A stretch of 64,000 bases of DNA from the NCBI GenBank assembly GCA_014549065.1, contig JACDOX010000082.1, positions 2,511,966 to 2,575,965 of the forward strand, in the 5' to 3' direction. The notes under the pieces were generated by a model. The model had not been told where the DNA came from. It did not search any database and saw only the letters and a list, made by a program, of their open reading frames with translations. Origin of the DNA: Cardinalis cardinalis. Taxonomy: Eukaryota; Chordata; Aves; Passeriformes; Cardinalidae. A program made the translations under genes and the position numbers. Shown here one piece after another: positions 43,301 through 55,300 of this stretch (position 1 is the first letter of the stretch; every line of letters starts with the position of its first letter).

Positions 43301-46300
43301 CTCAGCTTAGCGTTGGCATCGTCTGGAAATGCACAGCCTTTGCTCAGTGTTTGATGCTAGTCCATCAAGTCACAGCTCTCTCAGCATTTTAAGCTTAGAT
43401 TCTTTTTTCAGCTTTTGAGGAAAAAAAGACTGTTTCTTCGGGATCCAAACCGTCCAGTACCATGGAAGTGCAACCAACCCAACCCGGTAATGGTTCTCAT
43501 GAGGTTAATCCTCCTGACAGTTGGGAGTTTTTGGAGGAGACNGTGCCCCTCCTGGAATAGTTTGTTCAGTTTAACATAAATGAAGAATAACTGTGGGTAT
43601 GAAAGTGCTGCATCAAGTATTAGATCTCTTTATGACNTTCTATGTGAAATATTAAGGTAATAGTTCAGAGGGTTTTCCATGTTTGGCAACAGCATGTAAT
43701 TCTTAGTTTTAAAAGTAAATTGGACTTACTGTAAATATCAAATTTAAATAGGACTGTCCACACCTGAGTTTCATAAATAGAATATCTTAATTTCCTGAAG
43801 GATTCTGAGTTATAAGAGATTAATGAAAACAAAAGAAATTCCAACATATTTTGAAATTATCACTCTTCTTTTAGCCTTTCTGTATAAACATAGATATAAT
43901 TCTGCCCAGATTTTTAAACTAGCACTATAAAAACACATCACTGAAGATTGAGATGCTTTCTAGTTGGTCCTTACAAAATTTCTATTATGTGTTTCTGTTA
44001 TTTTATAGATATTATTTGCCTGGGGCAACTGACAGTTTTCCAAAATAAGTAAAAAATTATAAGATGAGAGCCAGCTGGAAAGGTTTCATTTCATTAGCAT
44101 GCCAATAGCATAATGCCTGATGCATATGTTTTTGGAAGAAATTAATATTGAAGGAAATCCATTACTGAGGGGGAGATTGATTACAATAGTTAGCTGTTCA
44201 TATGTCTGACAAAAGGCAGTTTCTATGTTTCATTTGGTCCAGCTCCTGTTTTNTCATCCTTTTTCCTTCTCCAGTTTTAGCACCAGGATATTGTCCTTCC
44301 TGATCCTAGAAAAAAATGCAGTCACAGNTTGCTACTTTTTATTGATAATATGTTCTCCTATTTTGAATAGCCTTTTATTTTCACTTTTTAACTCTGTATT
44401 TCACCTTTTTATATGAGTCTGATAAAAATTTGGTCATAANGTGCATTATGCATTAATGCATGTTTTTGGAAATCATTTTCAAGTTGCACTTAATCAGTTA
44501 TTGTACATTTCACACTCTGCCTTTCTGTGGAACACAATATGTTAAGTGTTACCCAGAAGTTTTGTCAGCTTATGAAGGAATATGATGTTGCAGAAGGTTT
44601 CTTATTGCTTCAAAACAATACAGCATTATTTTTGCTTTTATTTTCCAGCTTCACATGACTTTCTTCATGTTATTTCTACTCCNCAGACTTTTACATCTTC
44701 AGAAATACCACACACTGGTAAATTATAATAGTATTCTTTCAGAAGCCTTTCATACCCTTTTGATTGGTTGGTGATGAAAAGTTCTTTGCTGCTTCCATGT
44801 TGATGATTTCGTTGCATACCGCTTGCCATGGGTGTTGCCCTACATCTTATTTTTTCCACTCCTGTATGACCATCCTCATTCCTGTGACCAGGCAGAGCAC
44901 AAGTTTAAAGCAAGTCTGCAAGTAGCTTGCAGAATAATGCAATATTAATCAAAGAAGTGTGTCAGGAAGAGATTTAAATTTTGCAAGGCTTAAGGCTGTT
45001 CCAGTTAAGTAAAATACCATGTTTTTTTGTGAGATTTCTTATTTATTTTATCTTCTCAATTTTTCACATGCAGTTTGCTCTGATTTTTTCCCTATGTATT
45101 GTCTTAAAATAAGTCAACACAACTAAGGCCAGACCTTTCCAACTAAGCTATGCTTTGGGGATAGATATTTTTTCATGTAGCCATAGGTAGGTGAGGATGC
45201 CCAAGTTAACATCTTCAGCTAAGTAATTAGTGATGGTATTTGAAATGGAAAAGGAGGTTAATTTTTAAATGAATAAGCAAAAATATATGCTTTGCAGAGT
45301 AATGAAAAGTAAAGTTTCTCTCCACCAGATATTCCTTCTTAATTTACTTACATGAAATTATTTCTCAGGTTTGGTTGTGTTGATGTTTTTTTTTAACAGC
45401 AGCTGGAGGTACTACTGATTTGGAAATATTCATGCCTGTAATTAATACAGAGCTTCAGCTGTTTGAATGGCATGGGATAAAATTCAAAAGTTGACTTCAG
45501 TATAGCTTCAAAATTTTGTTTTCTTTTTTTTATCCTTGCTGCTATTTTTGGAAGTTTTCCATTGCTTTAGTTGTCACCCTCACAGTAATTCATACATACT
45601 GCTGTCATTAACTAGATTCTCCATCTGTACTTATAATTCATTTTTGTAGATGAAAGATGAGAGGCAAAGAGAAGAGTTCCCTTTAGTTGGTTGTTTTTGG
45701 TTTTCTCATTGTTAAGNTTGCCAGCTGTGGACCTGCCTTTCTTAGTTTTGGGGTTTTTTTCCCTGCACTGAGAGAACTTAGTTTTGAGAGGGAGTAAAAA
45801 GCTTACACATATTTCTGTGTACTATTTCCATTAAAAGGCAAACCCCCTATCTACTTTCTGGATCCAAATGTGTTTTCTTGCTATCTACCATGCATTATAT
45901 GCTAAGATTATTGGGTAATAAGAATTCTCATTAGTATGAATAAAATGGTTTCCACATTGACTTCCACANCAGCCTAACAGTCCATGAGACAGAGTAATGT
46001 CCAGCTGACTTGCCAGCAATCTTCCCTGTGCTTCCATTTTAACAAAGCAACACCTNTTCACCAAGTCCTGAGTTATTCAGGCAGCTCTGGGGCTATTAAA
46101 CCTTTTAACACAAGATTATCTTTCCAGATTTAGGTGAAAAGAAGCCTCTTTCTTCAAGANTAACAACATCTGGCATGGCAGAAATGCCACCAATCTCAGC
46201 TGGTAATGATATCTGTCTTCTCTGTAGTTCTCTTAACATCTAGGCAGCCTCTCAAAAAACACAGCAATGTTTTGCTAAATTAAGTTTTTTTACTGACTTG

Positions 46301-49300
46301 CCCTGTATCAAGCTGGAGAGACAGAAACAACTTGCATCTTCTGCAACATTTGAGACATTTGGAATGAAATATGGCAATGATAAGATTTTTTTTATGTTGT
46401 CCAGATTAGCTTGTCCAGATATTCTTGTGAAGGATTGTTTGTATAGATTTATATTTATATGTGTGTGTGTGTGTGTGTATGGAGGCCCATCATTGTTAGG
46501 AATGGTTAAATAAATGTTAACATGTCCAATTAGCTCCTTTTGCACATTGGAAAAGCTCCTCCACAGGCAGAAAAAAGATTTATCTGCAACCCTTAAGCAG
46601 GTGCAAACACATTGGTTAGTGAGTCATTGAGTGTTGCTAGGAAAGGATCAAGTCCAAGAGAACTGAACAAAAAGATTTCCATTTCCAAAGACTGGGAATG
46701 TCAAAATATCCCAGAGCAATCACTAAGCACTATTTCCTTATTGCCNCCAGCTGCATCCAAGGGCATGTTTGTAAACTGTCACAAGTCTTGCCTGCCTTAA
46801 ACCTGAAACCAAGCCCAAAGCAATGGGCAAATATGCACAGTAGTAGTGAGTACACATAGTCCAGATTTGGCACTGGTTCATGTATCAGGTTGTGCATTCT
46901 CCCTGTGCAAAATTAGGATAACAGGGTATGAAGAGATGACTTGAGTGGAGGGACTTCTTCAGTGCACCATGAGATGTTGAGTTGTACAAGTGTAACTTGT
47001 AAGATGTGCTAGAATTCTGCAGAAAATATTCCTTTTTTCACTTGCTTGCAAGCATTTATATACAGAGAGATAAATTCTCTGCACTGTGTTTTATTAGTGC
47101 CAGGGACAATAATTTCTGACCCATAAAATGAAGGATTTCATTGATTGTAGGGAAAAGTGAAATCAGNTCTTGAATTCTAAATACATCGGTGTGATTCTTG
47201 CCATGTTACCTCTGCAAGAACTGTTAGAATGTGTCNAGAAAATGTAAGGAGAGTTTAGGTGAATTGGATATTTTGGCATTTTTCTGCTGATGTGAAGCTA
47301 TTTGGCTACTGAGGCTCAGGGAGTATTGTGTTGGTTGCAACCACAGCAAGACACTTGATTGTGGGTTTGAGTCACAGAGTGCTGCCAGGAAAGGNCACAG
47401 GGGCCCTAAATACAGACATTTAGGGTGTTGTACTGCTGGGGCTGCTTGTACTGCTGGGGCAAGGNTGAGTGCACATCTCAAGATCATTTCTGTGTCTGTA
47501 GCAACCAAGAGACCAGACCTGGAATGGACCTCGTCTGCTCCACGGGAAACCACAAGGAAGGGTAAATAGCCAGCAATTCCCTCCTTCGCTGCTTCCTTTG
47601 GCCCTGCTCTTCTCTGCAGTGATGAGCCNGTTCAGATGTGCTGCTGTCCCAAAGAGTGGGGCAGTGATGTGGCTGGAGCCTTATGGCTCCTTACTAAAAA
47701 TCATTCCACCTGCAAATGTTCTGGGAATCATTTCTAGGTTTGCTCTCATGCCTGGGCTGCCAGTGCCTGTTGAAAGGCAGCATTGTGCCACCACCGTGGG
47801 CAGTGAAGCNGTGACATGGCAGCCTGGCCCAAGCAGGGCCAGGTGCCCTTCTTTNTAGCTCTGTCTTGATGTGACCTGTGTGACAGCAGCCTGTGAGAGG
47901 AGCTGAAGGCAGTTTCTGTGTTTGATCTTAGCTGCTCGNAGACCGAGGCCGAAGTCCACCACTCCTTCCTCCCTGGCAACTCAACCAACTGTGATGGGTA
48001 ACTAGCAACAGCCTTCTGTTCCCATTGTCTGCCATCTCTTTCACTGCCCATCACACCTCCCACCCCAATCCACCTGGCATCCTTTGTCANCTTCCATGGA
48101 NGGGNTGGAGTCTCCTTAGTGCAGCTTGGCTTGCCGAAGCACTGGCCACAGCGGTTCTGCGATTCTCTTGTTCGATCCCACGCTTTTTCCATGGCCCATG
48201 AGCATTTCTGCAGGAAGCATGTGACATTCTGCAGAGAGTCCACATTGCTGCACCTGGCCCTCAGCTCCATTCCCCTGCTTCTTTGTGTTTGGGGGGTGGT
48301 GGGTCTTGCTTTCTCTGATGCATTCAAACACGACAGCATTCCTAAGAGGCAAACCCAGCTGGGCTGGCACAAGAACACAGCACAGCAGCTCAGCCACCCT
48401 CCAGGCATTCCTTGGGCAAGGCTGCACCTCTTGGTTTCCTCACCACTGACATTCAAGTCCACTGATTTTCTTCTGCCCATGCCTTTCCATTGCCATCACC
48501 TGGAACTGGGAATGCTCTGCCCTGCTGCTGCTTTTGAGGCTGTGTTATGTTTTTTTACTTGATACCTCATTTCATCTTTTGGTGAATATTGGTATTCATG
48601 GTATTCATTCTTCATGGTTTAAGACATTGGCAGCCTCTGGTGCTAACAATATTTCTTCCAGATCTGGCAACTATGCAAGGCAGCAGTGTCCCCAGAGATA
48701 TTGTTGTGCTTTTAGCCCCAACNTTTTACTTCTCTTGGGCCTACATTGGGATAAACCTTCAGTGTAGATATAAATGGGGCCATACGTGCAAACCCTATTT
48801 AGTTCAGGTATTGCCTGTGGTACTTCTCAGCAGTGGGGGAGATGCTTGTGACAACAGCTTCTTTCACACTGCAGGTGTGCAAGACCAATCCTGTGTCCTT
48901 GCAGTATTTTGTGGCCCATGGGGTAACAAAGTATTACATGAGCAGGCTGGTGTGCCTAAAATCTGAAGTTGAGTGCGAGTTAAAAATGTAATGAACAGTA
49001 AAAAGTGACTTGGCACTTTTTTCTGGAGCAGTCTTGCTTTCATATCAACTGAGGTATTTCACACACTTCAGGATCTTTTCCAGGGAATTTACATTCCCTA
49101 CTTTGCATTACTTGAAGGAATTTTCTGAGCTTTCTTGTTTTTACAGTGGAGAAATCAGATACTTGTAATTATAAGAAGGCACATAAATTTGGCTGGACTG
49201 TGGATATTCATTTCTGTTTCCCTGCCTGGTGATGTTGTCTGAATCACTTTTTATGTTCTCTTATTTTTGCCAAAATTTTAAATTGGATTTTTTCCAGTAT

Positions 49301-52300
49301 CTTCATCTCATAAATTCACTTTCTCCTTGACTCCTCTTGGCCAGTGTTCTTGTACTTATTCAGTCTTGCATTCCTTCTAACCACATGGGAATTTTTTCCA
49401 TATTCCTTGTGTCATTCTGTTTAATTTTTTGCATTATATTTTTTGTGGCCTTACACATCTTTGCATATTAACATATTTATTTTTTAAATTCTGCTAATTT
49501 TGCAAAATATATCTTTTTTCTGTTTTTTTTATTGTTTGTACTCTAAACCACTGAGTCCATGGTTGCAGGTGATGCCATGGTGTGATGGTTCNTGTATTTT
49601 TTAAATAATAAGCCACCATTTTTTCCAGCCTCACATGACTTTCTTCGTGTTACTTCCACTCCCCAAACTTCTACATCTGGAAAAATGTCAGAGCAAGAGA
49701 CTGGTAAATGGCATTTATTTTATACCCTATCCTTGATTTTTCTTGATATTCAAGTGGTACGATTTTGATGTCTCTTATATATCCTCTATTTTTAATGTTA
49801 TCTCCACTGGTTTTTCATTTGTTCATTATGGCTTCATGTTATTTGTAGTAACCACCAGTGTATAATTAGTAGTTCTAGCCTCAAGTAAGTGATCCTGATG
49901 CCACCTGGCACTTTCAGGCTCCTGATGTGGTCAGTGGGGCAGAATTTAGCACTTAAGAGGAAACTCTCAGGCTTTGATGAATTTTGGGATATCAGCATAA
50001 CAGCTAACCTTTGTAGTGGGAATGTTTTTCTTTACCTAGTAGACGCATTTAAAGAGATTCATTGGTTGGTCTTTGGTTTCCTGATCACAACTTTTTAAAG
50101 TAGTCTCTGATATTTAAAAGGCTGCTGCAGTACATAACTTTGGTCCTAAAAGTGATTACTGCAGTTACTTCTGCTAATAATTTATTATTTCCCTCCATTT
50201 ATTCCTGAAGAATATAGATTNTTAGGCACAATTTATGCATTTGTATTTGAGCGTGAGATTTTCCCAGCATATAGTCATAAAAATTGTAGAAGGTTGCTGT
50301 GAGGTTCTCATCCTTGGTTCTGTTTGTGCTAGCATGATTTAACAAGTGACATTTTATTACATCAGTGTATCAAACATCACTCTCTTTCTGGGGACCAATC
50401 AAATGGAATTGGGTAAATGAGCATTGACGTAGTTCNTCATCTGAAGATTAGCTAATTACAACATGCAGACACTATTTGTGTTTTCTCTGGTCTTATTTGG
50501 CTACAGTTTGGTCCGTGTTCTTTTAGCTTCCCTTCACAGATAAATTTAGAAAAGCTTTTATCTATTGCAGAATTCACACTGAACACAAACATGATGCAGC
50601 TGTACTAATACTCAGTGGGTGGTGCTGACAGTTATCTTGCCTCTGCATGAACACAAGACCTTTGTTTTCTTTTGAAGCTGAGGGCTCTATCTATCCAAGG
50701 TCATTTCTATCTTCAGTAGACAGAAAACTTTTAGCAGTTTATCAGGCTTTATCAAGATTTTCAGTTTATCATGACTTTTCTGTTGTCTGCAGTATTGTTC
50801 TCACCAAGTTACCACAGCCTTCTCTCTTGATTTAAAGAACTGGGCTACTTAGATTACTTATTACTTGGCCTTACACTTTATTAAATCATGAGTGTTCTTA
50901 ATATTAAAAGTACCCACTCATCATTTTTTCATATAATACCACTCATAGAAATGTTTCTTTCATACTCTAAGCTGCATAATTTCTCTAATGGAAATGGTGG
51001 TCTTAGGGGCTGATAGAATCTGGGTTTGTTGGGGTTTTTTTGATTTGTTGTTGTTGGTTTTGGTTTTTGNTTTTTAGCTTTTTTTTATATTTTTGTTTTT
51101 ATTAATATATTGTCAAAAAGACCTTAAAATATTTTTAAGCCATTATCTGGCGAAGGATGGTCTGTCTCAAATCCTGCTTCTATCAAAGTAACTTTGTGGC
51201 AGTTGCAGGGAAAATCTGATTCTTGGCCACAATATGAATTTGTAGGAAAATTTTTTGATACCACCTGTGTGAAAATTGTGTGCATGCTGTATCAAAATAA
51301 TAGGGGGCATTTGCAACTCCTTATTTAAAAGATTTGTCTGACACATCCAAACTAAAGTGTAGGGGAGAAGAGGTTTGCTGCCAGCTGTTGCTATTGGATG
51401 GAATTTTAAAATCAGATGCAGACAGTTGGCCTAGTAGCTAATACCTAAAATTAGATGTTATGTATCAAAAAAAAAAAAATTACTCCATAAGACAAAAATG
51501 TTGTAGGCTACCGCAAATATAAAATAGAAGTGCGAGCACAAAATCATAAAATAAATGTATGTCCCTTGGACCTACTAAGGGCTGAAGATTACCTTATCTA
51601 AAGGCTGATTTCACTTACTGTTTCAAGATTATTTTCATATTTGATCTTAGCTACGCAGGAATCAGGCCTGAAGATCACTTCTCATGCCTCCATGGAAACC
51701 AGAGGGAGTGTGATGGGTAAACAGCTTATAATTCCATTAGCTTTTCCATTGCTTGCCATCCCTTCCAGCAGCTGTGGAGAGTGCCAAGCTTCATTCAGAC
51801 ACGTTGCTCCAAAGACTGCTTGATGCTGGGCTTTCTCCCCACACNCCACCCCCACCTCTGCTCAACTCAGCCATTTCTGTGCAATCTAAGCTGGAAAATC
51901 ATTCCCCACAGTGACTGAACAGCAATCCACAAATAGACTTCTGCTAGCTTATGTTGCCTCTAGGTTTCTTCTGGCAGCTGCAGTTTTCTTTCAAAGAATA
52001 AGTGCTTTAAAAAAGAGGTCAGTGAGAAGAAGATTGCCTCACATGAGCTACTGGAATTGACTCTCCTTCATTTCACACCAGCTTCAGTGTTCATGTAACA
52101 CCTCATTTCTCAGTTGATCTTTACGGCTGCTGTCACCTTGCTTGAGCTCACATCAATGTTGTCTTGAGCTGCCCAACAGCTAATGGCCAAATACTGTGGA
52201 TCTGAAGCCAATTCTAATTTTAACTCCAGATTTTCTTTCAGCTTTTGATGAAAATCAGCACATTTCTTCAAGACCTGAAACATCAGGCATCCAAGAAATA

Positions 52301-55300
52301 CCATCAGCTATATCTGGTAATCCTTGAAAAATGTGATTTTAAATAGAAATTGCCCCAGAGATTTTAATCAAAAAGTTGTATATTGTTAGTTAAGTTTAAT
52401 ATGTCTCAAAATAGCTTCAGAAGTGTTGTAATTAGGTTGCTCTCTCAAATACCAGACTAATTTAGGAAATTTTGCATGAAATAGTAAGTATTCTCTTCTA
52501 ATTTTGGCCTGTATTCCTGGTATATTTACAAGTCTGTATTGCTGTGTTTGGTGTAAATAGGCATGTGTTATTACATGAATAGGGTTCTCTTTCTAAGTTG
52601 CAATACTGCAACTTAGAGGGGTAGAGTGAAAGGTAANATCAGTTCTGTATAAATCCCTGAATGAAACCATTCCAAGTTGGAACGGTTGATTAAGTCCCCT
52701 AGAAATAGCAGGAACAGTAGCAATCAAGATAGAGAGTTCAAAATGGTGGAGAATAGACTCTAAAATACTTTAATTTGAATATATTGAAAGCAGTGATTAA
52801 GTTAGACATTTGNCTGTGAGAAAGGGAGACTGCATGGGCACGAGAGTAATAAAAACAACAATGTGCAATGTCAAGTGTGTTGCTGTATTGCTTGAGTACA
52901 GCTTTGCAAATAAAANGCACAACAATGTAATTAAAGAAAACATTTGCAGCAAATTGCTCTTGACAAGACACTTCCATGGTAGATCTGATGCTTCCAAACA
53001 CCCTTGAAACCTGTTATACNAGATCCCAGTAAAATTGAATTGGTGGATTAATAATATTTTATTGACACTTAAATGAGTTACACCTAATAGTATGTAGTAA
53101 TCTATATAGTTTTCGGGTTCTTCCTTATCAGCATTTATCCTTTAGGCTTCTTCTACTTCCTCAATTCATAAAATAAGCTAATTTACTAATACCTTACAAA
53201 ATGGGACACTGAATAAATGCAGTTTTATCAGTGCTCAAGATTCTGTTTCATTTAGTGTCCCTGCAAGAAGAAATATTTAATTTCCATTCAACAATGACAA
53301 TTTCCTCCAAAGTCTATTTCAAGTTGTTACCAAAACCCCCTTGCAGCAAAAAGTAGTTAGGTTTAATTTTCATCACATTGCCACTTGCTGCCTTTTTTCT
53401 GCTGTGAACACACTTTCNTTTAAGTCCAAATGGCCAGCCTATTAAAGGACAGCTTTGTGTCTGTCACCTCTTGATCAGCAGCTAGAAAGCATTTTGGTAC
53501 AAGGTGCAAAAAGACTGATCTTTTTCACCAACTTGTACGAATTTCTTCCTTGTGTTGGTGTAATTTAAACCCCAGAAAGTGTAGAGGAAGATTCTTAGGA
53601 GTTCTGTCTAATGTCAGATACTGGATCTTCTTGTCACCATATTAGGGCACATGTCTTTCTCCTTATTCACATAATACAGAAAGGACTTTGAAGTGTCCAG
53701 TATCTTGCTTGTGTTTGCAGTGACATCATCCTGCCCAACACAGCGTGTGTGTTTGCTATCCCAGCAACAGTCAGATTCCTCGGCGCTTTAAATCCAGATT
53801 TTCTGTGCAGCTCTTAATGAAACACAGACAGTTTCTCAATTCCCATCTAAAGCATCTGGAGTCATGGAAATACCATCAGCTCAGTCTGGTATTGAGATTT
53901 CCTGCAAACTGAGTGCTCTTGAAGGGTTCCCCAGGGTGCTTTTGGTGAAATGTTGATTTCCTTTACTTTGAGGTTAAGAACAACTGCAAGATAAAAATTC
54001 TGGATCGGGTGCTATTTTTGTTTAAGGCAATATCTATGATGTTTAAAATACTGGATTATGATCTTCTTCCCAAATTCTGAGTTCCCTTTTACAGTACTAA
54101 TTGGTAGTGTTAGCCATGATTGCCACTGACCAGTTATGTATTATTTAATGTCATGGAACTTTACCATGTGATGCTGTGGGGCTTGTAACCAAACTTTAAT
54201 TTCTCTACTGTATGCTGTGTATCATGATACAGATAGCTGTGGTATTGCTTCATGTCATACTCTTTTTTTTATTTTCTAATTACTTCGTCATTACCAAAGT
54301 GTATTTCCATGGGTATTGGTATTTAAGACATTGTCCTGGTTAGTTACAATGCTTGGGGCAGAGAGTGACACGTGNCGGAAATTCTCTTTGTGGATTTACC
54401 TTCTATAAGTATTGTTTATGTTCAGTTGTGGTTTTAAAACAACTTAATGGTTGTTCAAGTTGTAAATCCTGAAGTTGCATAGAGTATTCAAGCACATTTC
54501 TCATTAAGGAGGACTATCCAGCTATGACAAAAATCCTTTTAGGGAGATTAAAGGTAGCACAGTGGGCATTGAAAACCCAAGTTCAGGGTTAGGGACTTTT
54601 TTAAACAGCTTGAGACTCGATAGTCTAGCTACATCTAGGGAGAAAAAACCTTTATTTGGGGAGATAAAGGTTTGTCAACTTTCTGCATGTGTCCTAAATG
54701 ATCCAGTCAATTTCTTTCATATTTTCTTCCTCTATAGGACAAATTTAATGCTGAGCCCAGGAACTCTCCTTTTTTTCTCCTGGTATAGTCTGAACCTTGT
54801 CTTCTCCTCTAGGTCTCTATAGATATTTGTAAATGTTCTATAGTATCCCCCTGTANATTAACAAGTAGGTACTTCCTTTTATATTTGCCATCATGACAGT
54901 TATGCTGAACACTTCTTTAAACCACTGGTANGCAAGGAGAAGATATTCAGAAAATGTACTTGGGAAACTCTTATTATTTCCATTTTTTAGCAACAAAATT
55001 AGGATGGAGAGGACAATAAGTAGCCCTGTGCCACAGAGAAGTGTGAAGTCAGATGAAAAGGGATAAATTTCTAAAACTCTTTCAATCCACCCCCCTGTCA
55101 ATTTACCCTACAAACTTTTAAAGCATTTTTGAAAGATTTTATTTGCTAAGACTTTTATTCTGCTAAGTCTAACAGAATTTTCAGAACAAGAACTCCTTGT
55201 TTGAAATGCTCTCTTCNTTGGTCCATCAGATTTGTGCTCTTCTGCTTTTTCTGTACTGTGTTCTTGCAAGTGTGGTGACAGTGTCCAAACTTTGATTCCA

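Larger units (their letters stand above)
42917..46127. other. Introns 12, 13 and 14 around exons 13 and 14
   Basis: Holds the disabled exon at 45400-45474 (separate entry). Otherwise no mobile element, exon or ordered repeat was recognised. Confidence 0.7.
47244..48374 (+). repeat. Near-identical 1.13-kb duplicated block, copy 1 (with exons 16 and 17)
   Basis: This matches 57503-58633 base for base at a constant offset of 10,259 bp. By eye I find about six definite base differences, four of them in the first 60 bp, plus N positions. It includes two coding exons and their introns. It is visibly richer in G and C than its surroundings (53-58% in sampled lines). Confidence 0.97.
51717..53810. 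other. Introns 19 and 20 around exon 20
   Basis: A short inverted repeat (10-bp arms, 4-base loop) is at 52593-52616. No exon, mobile element or larger repeat was recognised. Confidence 0.7.

Noticed and set aside
47746..48480. Long antisense frame (about 244 codons), its counterpart at 58005-58658, and sense frames at 48119-48562 and 58378-58707
   Set aside because: They lie in the GC-rich duplicated block across introns and exons of ABI3BP. They recur in both copies only because the DNA is duplicated, and no domain or codon character supports them.
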